DNA from: an uncultured Eubacteriales bacterium
GTDB lineage: Bacteria; Bacillota; Clostridia; Christensenellales; Aristaeellaceae
Length of the DNA stretch: 38,831 bases
Direction of reading: 5' to 3'
NCBI GenBank assembly: GCA_902761825.1
Contig: CACWLY010000010.1
Coordinates: 1 to 38,831 of the forward strand
The position numbers and the translations under genes are program-made. This document shows positions 1 to 7,514 of the stretch, one piece after another. The stretch's first letter is position 1, and every line of letters starts with the position of its first letter. The notes beneath the pieces were generated by a model. That model was given only the letters and a program-made list of their open reading frames with translations, had not been told where the DNA came from and did no database searches.

Positions 1-208
1 GGCCGCCTCCCGGGGTGGTCTGTTTGTCGTACTCTTTTTCTCCTCTCTTTTTCTGCAAATTTTTGTCTTCAGGGGCTTGACTTTTTATTCGCAGACTTGG
101 TTGATGTAAGTATATCAAAATATCTTTAGAAAATCAAGTTGACCTCGTTTGTTTCGTAGACCAACGTGATAAGATACTTTATGATTTTCTTAAACAAGAA
201 GCACTTAT
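1..208. other. Gene-free AT-rich edge region
   Basis: No reading frame, RNA gene or convincing terminator is visible. The stretch is clearly AT-richer than the rest of the window and has two TTGACx hexamers (near 78 and 140), but neither has a good -10 at the right spacing. It lies downstream of the minus-strand gene that ends at 209. Confidence 0.4.
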
Positions 209-658
209 TTACAACCAGTTCCCGGGGCCACGTATGAAAGGATCATGGACAAACTCCGTATAGTAGTTGCGGCCTTTCTTATCGGTGACGTAATACATGG
301 TGCCGATGAGTTCGCGAATGGACGCAATGCCAATGCCGGGAACCTCGTCCAGAGAATCACCACGCGGGGAACAGAAAGACATTTTTGTGCCATCGTCCAG
401 TTGCATATAGACCATGTAGCCTGTGGTGACGTGATAATGCTCATAGGTGTGGATGGTGGTCACTTCAAATTTGGGGCCGACGGCATAACCGCCTGGGCCT
501 TCACCCATGCGGGATGCTTTGATGGGCTCGGTTCTCACGATTCTCCCGTGACATTGGTGAACGTCGTTCATCATTGCTACGCGTTCTTTGTATCTCCTTA
601 TACACAGAGCGATGATAGTGGCAACAATGATGGCGTTGAGGAGAAGAAACCAAAGCAT
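209..658 (-). CDS. Small membrane-anchored hypothetical protein
   Basis: A 149-residue protein of unknown function. Residues 1 to about 20 form one hydrophobic helix, followed by Arg/Lys (CIRRYKER), so the rest is probably cytoplasmic. The remainder looks like a small beta-rich domain with a Gly-rich loop (GEGPGGYAVGP) and a segment reading YMQLDDGTKMSF. The general plan of one N-terminal helix plus a small beta domain resembles DUF2500-type proteins, but the match is not strong enough to assign. The ATG at 658 is preferred over an in-frame GTG at 667, because that GTG overlaps the AGGAGG ribosome binding site (complement of 667-672), which sits 8 bases from the ATG. It appears to be a single gene with a structured leader. 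Confidence 0.75.
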   Translation of the reverse strand: MLWFLLLNAIIVATIIALCIRRYKERVAMMNDVHQCHGRIVRTEPIKASRMGEGPGGYAVGPKFEVTTIHTYEHYHVTTGYMVYMQLDDGTKMSFCSPRGDSLDEVPGIGIASIRELIGTMYYVTDKKGRNYYTEFVHDPFIRGPGNWL

Positions 659-686
659 TGAAGGCACCTCCTTTCACATTCTTTAG

Positions 687-724
687 TATAAAACAGCGGC
701 TCCGCCCATTCAAGGCAAAGCCGC
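687..724 (-). terminator. Terminator-like hairpin in the leader of the small membrane protein gene
   Basis: On the minus strand, GCGGCTTTGCC (724-714) pairs with GGCGGAGCCGC (706-696) around a 7-base loop, and then comes TGTTTTAT. Two of the 11 pairs are G-U on this strand but are C/A mismatches on the plus strand, so the element is oriented for minus-strand RNA. It lies only about 25 bases upstream of the ribosome binding site at 667-672. No convincing gene is seen further upstream on this strand, so it could be an attenuator rather than the end of another gene. Confidence 0.4.
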
Positions 725-1084
725 CGTCTTGTCATTGTATTTGCTCCATCTGTCGCCGGATTCGTTTCATTGTCCTGCATATTTGCACATCCTACTTCTC
801 GTTGCGTTCAATGACTTCCTGCGCGTTCTCCATCGTGCTTTCCCTCATGTGATTGTGTGTTGATCTTCACAAGGGGACAGCACGGCCATGCCTGTTTGTA
901 TTATTTGGTTACCAAATTTTCGGGTCTCATATGCTCCACCACGAAAACCCTTGGATTTTCAAAGTTTTTTACATTTCGCCCGGGGGAAAAATGCCTCAGC
1001 CGTGCCCCTGCCGATCGGAGGCGTTCGCAGACCGCGGAATGAACGGGGGCGCTCCGGCGAAAATGCCATCCAGTATTTTTTCTG
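725..1084. other. Intergenic region upstream of the kinase, no gene
   Basis: Short frames on both strands here lack ribosome binding sites and look random. The only notable element is a 13-base perfect palindrome, TTTGGTTACCAAA, at 904-916. It could be an operator but is unsupported otherwise. Confidence 0.4.
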
Positions 1085-1113
1085 TTGCTCAAATCCGCGT
1101 TTTAATATAAAAT
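1085..1113 (+). promoter_or_regulatory. Candidate sigma-A promoter of the two-component operon
   Basis: TTGCTC (1085-1090), a 17-base spacer and TAAAAT (1108-1113) lie about 55 bases upstream of the kinase start. The hexamers match the consensus only moderately. Confidence 0.4.
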
Positions 1114-1168
1114 ACCTACTGGAAGAAAACCCCGGCTGATCCTCGGGGGTACGTACGGAGAGAAACAG

Positions 1169-3118
1169 ATGCGGGCATATCAAAAAGCGTTTGGGGGATG
1201 TGCGGTCCGCTGGGCGGCGGCCGTTGTGCTGTCAGCCCTGTTCGTGATCGGAACGGCGCGGGCGGAAGCTTCCCCCTGGCAGGAGCTGCAGAATGCCATC
1301 GACCGGGCGGACAACGGCGGCGTAATCACGCTGACCGGCAGCGTGACGGCGCTGAAAGAGGACGATGCGCTCACCATCGCATCGGGCAAGCGCCTGACGC
1401 TCGATCTGAACGGCCACACGCTGGACCGGGGCCTGAAGGATGGCGGCGCCGTCAGCCCCGCCGTTTATGTCCAGGAGGGGGCGATCCTCATCCTCCGAGA
1501 CAGCGGGACTGTCCCGGGCGTCATCACCGGCGGGTACCGGGATACCGGCGGCGGCATCATCAACCGCGGCACGCTGATCATGGAGGGCGGCTGCGTAACG
1601 GGCAACACCGCCCTGGACGCCGGCGGCGGCATCGCCAACTACGGCACAATGGTCCTGCTGAACGGCAGCGTGACGGGCAATACGTCCCTTGGGGAAGGCG
1701 GCGGCGTCTACAATCAGGCGAAAGCGCACCTAACGCTCCGCGAAGACGCGGTATACGGCAATCTTGCGCCAAAGAAAACCGACATCGCCAACGAAGGCAC
1801 GCTGACGGTCGTCGGCAGCCAGCCGGCGGGCACCTATATCGAGGATATGCCGGTTCTCAAGCGCTTTATCGCGCAGACGGCGGTGCTTCCCTCCGCCGGG
1901 CTGCTGCTGGCGCTGCTGCTGACGGTGTGGCTGGACACGTATCTGGGCCGGGAGCGCAGGCGGATGATGATCGTAATCATCGTGCTGGTGATCTGCCTGG
2001 TGATTCAGAATTATCTGGAATACCGCCTGGCGCCCCTCCGGGGGAGCAATGCGCTGCGGCTGCCGCTGTCCGTGCTGGGTTATTCCGTCCGGCCGGTGAT
2101 CCTGCTGATGTTTCTCATCATCGTAAAGCCCGGGCGCTATCGGATCGCGTGGGCGCTGATCGGCGTGAACGCCGCCGTTTACGCCACGGCGTTTTTTTCC
2201 GGGATCGCGTTTCATTTTACGACGGACGCCGTGTCGGGCGGACATTTCATTTCGGGCCCGCTTCGTCATACCTGCACGGTCGTCAGCGCGGTGCTGCTCG
2301 CCTGGCTGCTGTTCCTGACGATCCGGCAATTCCATCCGCAGACGCGGCGGGAATCCTGGATCCCCATTTTTGTTACGGTGCTCATCACGGGATCCGTCCT
2401 GATGGATTTCAACGTGCGGTTTGACGAGCAGCCGATTTCTTTCCTGACCATGGCGATCATCATCAGCTGCGTGTTTTATTATATCTGGCTCCATCTTCAG
2501 CTGGTCCGGGAGCACGAACAGGCCCTGCGGGCGGAACAGCGCATCCAGATCATGCGGACGCAGATCCAGCCCCATTTCCTTTACAACACCATCGCGACCT
2601 TTAAGGCCCTGTGCCGCAAGGATCCGCAGCAGGCGGCCGGGGTGGCGGAGAAATTCGGCGCATATCTGCGGCAGAACCTGGATTCTCTGGATATGCCGGG
2701 AAGGATCCCGTTTGAGAAGGAGCTGGAGCACACAAAGCTGTACGCGGACATCGAAATGGTGCGGTTTGACAACATCCGGGTGGAATACGATATCGAGGAC
2801 AGCCGCTTTACGGTGCCGCCCCTGACGCTGCAGCCCATGGTGGAAAACGCCATCCGCCACGGCGTGCGCGGCCGGGAAGAAGGGGTGGTGCGCGTTCATA
2901 CGCGGAAAACGGCAGCTGGGCATCAGATCATCGTTCAGGACAACGGAAAAGGATTTGATCCCCAGAAAGCGGAAGCCGGGGAAGGGCAGCACCTGGGCAT
3001 CCGGAACGTGCGGGGACGGATCGAAAGCATGTGCGGCGGGACGGTGACCATCCAGAGCGCCGAGGGGATCGGCACCACGGTGACGATCACGATCCCGGAT
3101 ACGGAGGAGAAGCAATGA
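1169..3118 (+). CDS. LytS-type sensor histidine kinase with extracellular beta-helix and 7TM region
   Basis: A 649-residue membrane sensor kinase. Residues 1 to about 32 are a signal peptide (ending near ARA). About 50-215 are Gly/Asn-rich repeats (GGGIINRGTLIMEGG, then GGGIANYGTMVLLNG) typical of a right-handed parallel beta-helix. About seven hydrophobic segments follow between 232 and 441. The C-terminus is a His_kinase (LytS/YehU family) domain with the phospho-acceptor H469 in QIQPHFLYN, then an HATPase: N box around N560 (MVENAIRHG), G1 DNGKGFD at 591-597 and G2 LGIRNVRGR near 609. It should autophosphorylate and pass phosphate to the regulator encoded next, which it overlaps by ATGA. 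GGAGAG upstream supports the ATG. The beta-helix ectodomain on a LytS kinase is unusual and suggests sensing of a surface polymer or envelope component (inference). Confidence 0.9.
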   Translation: MRAYQKAFGGCAVRWAAAVVLSALFVIGTARAEASPWQELQNAIDRADNGGVITLTGSVTALKEDDALTIASGKRLTLDLNGHTLDRGLKDGGAVSPAVYVQEGAILILRDSGTVPGVITGGYRDTGGGIINRGTLIMEGGCVTGNTALDAGGGIANYGTMVLLNGSVTGNTSLGEGGGVYNQAKAHLTLREDAVYGNLAPKKTDIANEGTLTVVGSQPAGTYIEDMPVLKRFIAQTAVLPSAGLLLALLLTVWLDTYLGRERRRMMIVIIVLVICLVIQNYLEYRLAPLRGSNALRLPLSVLGYSVRPVILLMFLIIVKPGRYRIAWALIGVNAAVYATAFFSGIAFHFTTDAVSGGHFISGPLRHTCTVVSAVLLAWLLFLTIRQFHPQTRRESWIPIFVTVLITGSVLMDFNVRFDEQPISFLTMAIIISCVFYYIWLHLQLVREHEQALRAEQRIQIMRTQIQPHFLYNTIATFKALCRKDPQQAAGVAEKFGAYLRQNLDSLDMPGRIPFEKELEHTKLYADIEMVRFDNIRVEYDIEDSRFTVPPLTLQPMVENAIRHGVRGREEGVVRVHTRKTAAGHQIIVQDNGKGFDPQKAEAGEGQHLGIRNVRGRIESMCGGTVTIQSAEGIGTTVTITIPDTEEKQ

Positions 3119-3915
3119 CGATTCTTTGCGTAGACGATGAAAAGCTGCTGATGGAAGATACGGTGGCCATCTGCCGGGAACTGCCGCAGGCAGGGAATGT
3201 GCAGGGCTTCATCCATGGGAAGGACGCGCTGGAATGGATACGGGGCCATGCCGCGGACGTGGCCCTGCTGGATATCAATATGCCGGATATGAGCGGGCTG
3301 GAATTGGCGGCGGAGATCAAAAAAATACGCCCGGATACGGCGATCGTTTTCCTGACCGGCTATTCCGAATACGCGCTGCAGGCTTATAAAGTGCACGCCA
3401 TCGGATACCTGATGAAACCGGTGGCCAAGGATCAGCTTGCATCGGAAATCGGCTATGCGATGGCGGGCAGGTATCCGCAGCCGGGTCTTCGCGTGAAAGC
3501 CCGGACGTTCGGAAATTTCGATTTATTCGTGGACGGCGTGATCGTCCGTTTCAAGCAGGCGAAATGCAAGGAGCTGCTGGCCTACCTCATCGACCGGCAG
3601 GGCGGCGACGTATCCCGGGCGGAAGCTTTTGCTATCCTGTGGCAGGACCGGATGTACGACCGATCCATGCAAAAACAGTTCGACGTGATCATCCGGTCCC
3701 TCAAAAAAACCCTGGAGGAATACGGCGTCGCCGATATTTTTGAAATGAGCCACGCAAAAATGCGCGTCTGCCCGGAGAAAATCTCCTGCGACGCCTATCG
3801 CTTCCTGAACGCCGACAGCGCGGCGGTGAACGCCTTCCGGGGCGAATATATGAGCAATTATTCCTGGGCCAGCAGCACGGAGGGCTATCTGTTCATGCGC
3901 TTGCACGGCGGGTGA
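3115..3915 (+). CDS. Response regulator with SARP/OmpR-like winged-helix output domain
   Basis: A 266-residue transcription factor. The receiver domain (1 to about 118) has acidic D7/D8, phospho-acceptor D53 (LLDINMP), T81 (FLTGYS) and K101 (MKPV). Residues about 130-225 (FGNFDLFVDG, then KELLAYLIDRQGG, then the QKQFDVIIRSLKKTLEE helix) fit a Trans_reg_C/SARP-type winged helix, not the LytTR domain usually paired with LytS kinases. No full BTAD domain follows; the last 40 residues are short and unassigned. The ATG at 3115 follows GGAGGA (about 3103-3108) and overlaps the kinase stop, so it is the start rather than upstream in-frame Met codons. Possible targets are the 11-bp direct repeats at 7247-7263 and 7406-7422. 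Confidence 0.88.
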   Translation: MTILCVDDEKLLMEDTVAICRELPQAGNVQGFIHGKDALEWIRGHAADVALLDINMPDMSGLELAAEIKKIRPDTAIVFLTGYSEYALQAYKVHAIGYLMKPVAKDQLASEIGYAMAGRYPQPGLRVKARTFGNFDLFVDGVIVRFKQAKCKELLAYLIDRQGGDVSRAEAFAILWQDRMYDRSMQKQFDVIIRSLKKTLEEYGVADIFEMSHAKMRVCPEKISCDAYRFLNADSAAVNAFRGEYMSNYSWASSTEGYLFMRLHGG

Positions 3916-3964
3916 GCCTCCCTTCGCGGAGGGGACGGAGGGAACGCTGCCGCTGGCCTTTCCG

Positions 3965-3984
3965 GGCGCGTATGCGCCTTTTTT
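3965..3984 (+). terminator. Intrinsic terminator of the two-component operon
   Basis: GGCGC (3965-3969), loop GTAT and GCGCC (3974-3978) are followed by six T. It lies 50 bases after the regulator stop and abuts the stop codon of the convergent NRPS-like gene at 3983-3985. Confidence 0.65.
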
Positions 3985-6900
3985 ATTTTCCGTCCGGGTC
4001 CGGGCGGCTTTTACGCGCATCCGCGCCGCTTGGCATTGCAACGGTTTGCAGGATCGCCGGCGCAATCACGTCCAGGGACGCTTCGTCCATCATCCGGTCG
4101 TGCTCCAGGGGAGTGGGAATAACGCGCAGCTTGTCCGCAAGGCAATAATGCTCATAGTTGCCTGCCGAAAACTCCATCATGGTTTCCCAATAAATCCGGC
4201 TTTTCTCCGATACGCCGGCGGGAATCTGCCGGGGCTTGAAATACGTCGTCGGCCCGCGGTAGAAGGAAGGAACGTGGGCCATCATATCCTCCGACACGTG
4301 GGCGGCGTTGGCGATCATGGCGTCCAGCATGCCGTTGGCCCGGAGCTCGGCGAAAAGCGGACAGGTTTCAAAGTATTCCCGGCTGATTTCCGCGTGCATG
4401 CCCCGGGACAGCGCCACCAGGCCCTTGCTGCCCATGGCGTGGGCGTCCAGCAGGAAAAGATGCCGCACATCTTCTCCCACCGCCATCAGCTGGCAGGCCA
4501 TTTCATGGGCCACTACGCCGCCGTAGCACCAGCCCCCCAGCAGATAGGGGCCGTGGGGCTGATATTGCTTCAGGATCCCGATGTATTTTTCCGCGATCTG
4601 CCTGATGCCGTAGCGCGCCTGATCGGGATGATACAGATTGAAGGGCTCGATCACCGCGAAGGACACCCGGTCTTTGATCCTTTCAGCCAGGCGGTAGTAG
4701 GCTTCGCTGCCTGTATTGCCCGTATGGACGAAAACGAGCCGGGGGCCTTCCACTTCTGAGTATACGCAGATTTCGGAAGGGGTTTCCCGTGCGGCGGCCA
4801 AATTCGTTTTTCCGGCAGCCTGCTTTTCCGGCTGTTCCCCGGCAAGCGGCATTTCCAGGATCTCGCGCCATCCGCGGATAGAAACGTCGTTGGGAAACTT
4901 GCTTTCCAGAATATGCATCATCCGGGCCAGATAAGACCGGCGCCGGGCTCTGTCAAAGGCGATGCGGTGGGCCATGACGCAGAGAAAAGTCTCCGTCTCC
5001 ACGTGTACGGCGATCACCTGCATCAGGCTGCTGTACTGCAGATCCAGCGGCGTGTGCAAAATGCGGTCCCGGATTTCCGCCATCGCCTGAGGCCCGAAGG
5101 CTTTCGCCTCGATCATCTCCAGCGGGATTTTCCTGTCCGTGATTGCCTGCTGGACAGCCGTGACGCCATGGAACACGATGGCCGAACGCAGTTCTTCATT
5201 CTCTGCCGACAGGATATCCAGCGCCTGCCGCAGATCCGCCCGTGAAACGATGCTGTCCAGCTGCAGAATCACCGTGTTGCGCAGGCCGGTCCAATCCGGG
5301 TGAAGGATCTGGTCGAAAAGCATTTCATCCTGCCAGGATGCGATGGGCAGCACTTTCTCGATATGTTCTCCCCGCTCGGCAAAGCCTTGCCGCACCGCTG
5401 CGTATTCCTTCGGCGTCCAGAGCTGTTCCCATATGACGTCCGCTTTCTCCGCGATCCTGCGGAACGAGCCCAGACGCAGGATCTGCACGCTGCTGATCCG
5501 GATGCCCTGATCCCTCAGCCGCGACGCCAGCTGGATGGCGGTCAGGGAGGTGCCGCCCAGTTCGGTGAAGCTGTCATCCGGGCTGATGATCTCGCCGATT
5601 TCCAGCACTTCGGACGCGGTCCATACAATGCGGGCGATCAGCTCGCTGTCCAGGGGGCCGCCGCCTTTCATCTCCCGTTTCGGCTGCGGCAGTTCATGCT
5701 TCATCACCTTGCCGTTGAGGTTTCTGGGCAGCTTATCCATTCTCACCCAAACGTCCGGGATCATGTATGCCGTAAGATATCTGGCGATTTCCCCGGTGAT
5801 CCCGTCTTTGTCCAGCTCCTGCTCCGCTTCGTAATAGCAGCACAGATGCTCCGTGCCGCCGATCGTCTTTTTTGCGACGACAAACTGCTTGCTGCCGCAG
5901 CCCAGCCGGGCGGCGGCGAGGGAGATCTGCGTTTCCACTTCGCCGGTTTCGATGCGATATCCCCGGAGCTTGATCATATTGTCTGTCCGGCCCAGAATAT
6001 CGTAGTCCCCGTCCGGCGTGCATCTGGCCCGGTCGCCGGTGCGGAACCAAAGATCCCCGTCCGCCTCCGTCCATTTTCCCGCGCTCAGTTCCGGCAGCCT
6101 GTAATACTGACGCGCCATATATTCGCTGGAGATCAGCAGCTCGCCGGTCTCTCCCGGCGGCACGGCGCGCATTTCTTCATCCACGATCCGCGCTTTCGTA
6201 TGGGGGTTGAGCTTTCCCACCGTAATGCGTTTTTCGTTTCCCCAGATCTTTTTTGACAGCACGCCGCTTATTTCCGTGCTGCCGTAGAGGTTGACGAGAA
6301 AGTTTTCGGGGTTATGCGCGCGGAAAAACCGAAGCCTCTCTCCGGCGGCAAAGATCCAGATGCCGCGGAGATCGTAATCCTCCGCCATACAGGCGGCGAT
6401 GCTGGAGGGAAGAAAAATGTGGGTGATCCGCGCCTGAAGGAGAAATTGATACAGATAGCCGAAATCCTTCCGTGACGCATCCGGCGCGATGATCACGGCG
6501 CCGCCTTTCGCCAGCGGACTGAGCACGAACATCAGCGTGACCACGAACGGAAATGCCGATATGACCCCGCTGCGCGTATTTTCATTCATCTCCGCTCCTT
6601 CGTGATTCTGCAGATAATCCACAAGATGCAGAACGAATCCGTGGGTATGCAGAACGCCCTTGGGCTTTCCCGTTGTGCCGGAGGTATAGAGCAGCATGGC
6701 GGGGGAAGCCTCGGTCCGTGCCGGGGAGCAGAAGGGCCGTCCGTCCTCCGGCGCCGGTTCGTTCAGGAAAATCACCTGATTCCCGGGATAGTTCAGCTTT
6801 TTCTTTTCCCATAGCTCCCGGACGGTCAGAATCGCTTTGGCCTCGCAGTTTTCCAGCATATATTCCAGCCGCTCCGGGGGATAAGTGTCGTCAAAGGGCA

Positions 6901-7138
6901 CGAAAACGCCGCCGGCTTTGAGGGCAGAAACAGCCGCCAGCACGATTTCCTTCGCATATGGCACGTAGACAGCCACGGCGTCGCCGGCGCGGACGCCGAC
7001 AGCGGCGAGCGCGGCGGCCAGGGAAGCGCTCCGGGCTTCCAATTCGCCGTAGGCGATTTTTCCCCACACGTCTTCCGCGGCCGTCTTCGCGGGAAAAGCG
7101 CCGGCATGGTCTGCAATCAGCTCGTGCAATAATTTCAT
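3983..7138 (-). CDS. Single-module NRPS-like enzyme: adenylation, carrier, degenerate condensation, Cys-type thioesterase
   Basis: A 1051-residue cytoplasmic synthetase. Adenylation domain about 1-490: A3 YTSGTTGKPKG (151-161), A5 NLYGSTE (283-289), A7 FRTGDRA (365-371), A8 GRTDNMIKLRGYRIETGEVE and the A10 lysine in NLNGK (K477). Where most alpha-amino-acid-activating domains have Asp235 (FDxS), this one reads FPFVVT, so the substrate may lack a free alpha-amine (inference). Carrier domain about 495-565, with S531 in LGGTSL for phosphopantetheine. About 590-765 resembles half a condensation domain, but the HHxxxDG motif is HRIAFDR, which lacks the second His and the Gly, so it is probably inactive. 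Thioesterase about 795-1035: GWCYG with C871 as nucleophile instead of Ser, D898 and H1013. It would load one substrate and release or dimerise it. No PPTase or tailoring gene is in the window. GGAG lies 7 bases before the ATG. Confidence 0.9.
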   Translation of the reverse strand: MKLLHELIADHAGAFPAKTAAEDVWGKIAYGELEARSASLAAALAAVGVRAGDAVAVYVPYAKEIVLAAVSALKAGGVFVPFDDTYPPERLEYMLENCEAKAILTVRELWEKKKLNYPGNQVIFLNEPAPEDGRPFCSPARTEASPAMLLYTSGTTGKPKGVLHTHGFVLHLVDYLQNHEGAEMNENTRSGVISAFPFVVTLMFVLSPLAKGGAVIIAPDASRKDFGYLYQFLLQARITHIFLPSSIAACMAEDYDLRGIWIFAAGERLRFFRAHNPENFLVNLYGSTEISGVLSKKIWGNEKRITVGKLNPHTKARIVDEEMRAVPPGETGELLISSEYMARQYYRLPELSAGKWTEADGDLWFRTGDRARCTPDGDYDILGRTDNMIKLRGYRIETGEVETQISLAAARLGCGSKQFVVAKKTIGGTEHLCCYYEAEQELDKDGITGEIARYLTAYMIPDVWVRMDKLPRNLNGKVMKHELPQPKREMKGGGPLDSELIARIVWTASEVLEIGEIISPDDSFTELGGTSLTAIQLASRLRDQGIRISSVQILRLGSFRRIAEKADVIWEQLWTPKEYAAVRQGFAERGEHIEKVLPIASWQDEMLFDQILHPDWTGLRNTVILQLDSIVSRADLRQALDILSAENEELRSAIVFHGVTAVQQAITDRKIPLEMIEAKAFGPQAMAEIRDRILHTPLDLQYSSLMQVIAVHVETETFLCVMAHRIAFDRARRRSYLARMMHILESKFPNDVSIRGWREILEMPLAGEQPEKQAAGKTNLAAARETPSEICVYSEVEGPRLVFVHTGNTGSEAYYRLAERIKDRVSFAVIEPFNLYHPDQARYGIRQIAEKYIGILKQYQPHGPYLLGGWCYGGVVAHEMACQLMAVGEDVRHLFLLDAHAMGSKGLVALSRGMHAEISREYFETCPLFAELRANGMLDAMIANAAHVSEDMMAHVPSFYRGPTTYFKPRQIPAGVSEKSRIYWETMMEFSAGNYEHYCLADKLRVIPTPLEHDRMMDEASLDVIAPAILQTVAMPSGADARKSRPDPDGK

Positions 7139-7235
7139 GGCATTGCTCCGTTTTCCGTTGAAACAGGTATGGTCCGGCGCGGCAGGCGTCCGTCGCCGTC
7201 TGAAAGCATATAAGCATCTGCGTGCCTATACAAAT

Positions 7236-7263
7236 ATTATATAAAAAGTCCGTTAATTGTCCA
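7236..7263 (-). promoter_or_regulatory. Promoter of the NRPS-like gene with 11-bp direct repeats
   Basis: Read on the minus strand: TGGACA (7263-7258), a 16-base spacer, then TATAAT (7241-7236). CGGACT starts exactly 11 bases after TGGACA (7252-7247), and ATTTGTATA follows the -10. The leader to the ATG would be about 90 bases. Direct repeats at 11-bp pitch ending a few bases before the -10 are the classic layout of SARP-type activator sites (family knowledge). Confidence 0.6.
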
Positions 7264-7405
7264 GAAATTTTTGCGGACAAGGCTTCCTCGGGCGATCCGG
7301 GCCTGGCAGAGGGGCGGATCCTTGCGGTTTGAGGCCGGTTTTTCCGGGGAACGGCGCAAACGAAGGAAATTTTTAAGAAAGACTTTTGAAAAGAGCTGTT
7401 TTTAC

Positions 7406-7435
7406 TGGACATTTATTGGACAAATTGTTTATTAT
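7406..7435 (+). promoter_or_regulatory. Promoter/operator upstream of the TPR gene, with TGGACA direct repeats at 11-bp pitch
   Basis: TGGACA at 7406-7411 and again at 7417-7422 (11-base pitch), then TATTAT at 7430-7435 as a possible -10, 18 bases after the first hexamer. ATTTGTATA follows, as it does at the divergent promoter. Order and spacing mirror the minus-strand promoter at 7236-7263, which suggests one shared regulator. The -10 assignment is uncertain because TATAAG at 7444-7449 is an alternative. Confidence 0.5.
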
Positions 7436-7514
7436 TAAATTTGTATAAGTATATTCTGGCAATTTGTCGAGACTGACGGCCTGTTGTAATTCAAAAAACC
7501 GGAGGAAAACAAAA

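Larger units (their letters stand above)
7139..7514. other. Divergent intergenic control region
   Basis: No gene is seen. Two AT-rich promoter blocks (7229-7263 minus, 7400-7450 plus) flank a GC-rich middle (about 7275-7350) that holds only weak inverted repeats such as GATCCG...CGGATC at about 7295-7321. Confidence 0.5.

Noticed and set aside
792..848. An 18-codon minus-strand frame upstream of the small membrane protein
   Set aside because: No ribosome binding site and no recognisable sequence.
904..916. The 13-base palindrome TTTGGTTACCAAA as an operator
   Set aside because: It is a single copy, about 170 bases from the best promoter, with no regulator to link it to.
1198..2424. A 408-codon frame overlapping the kinase
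   Set aside because: It is an Arg/Gly-rich out-of-frame translation of a GC-rich gene; the kinase frame has clear motifs throughout.
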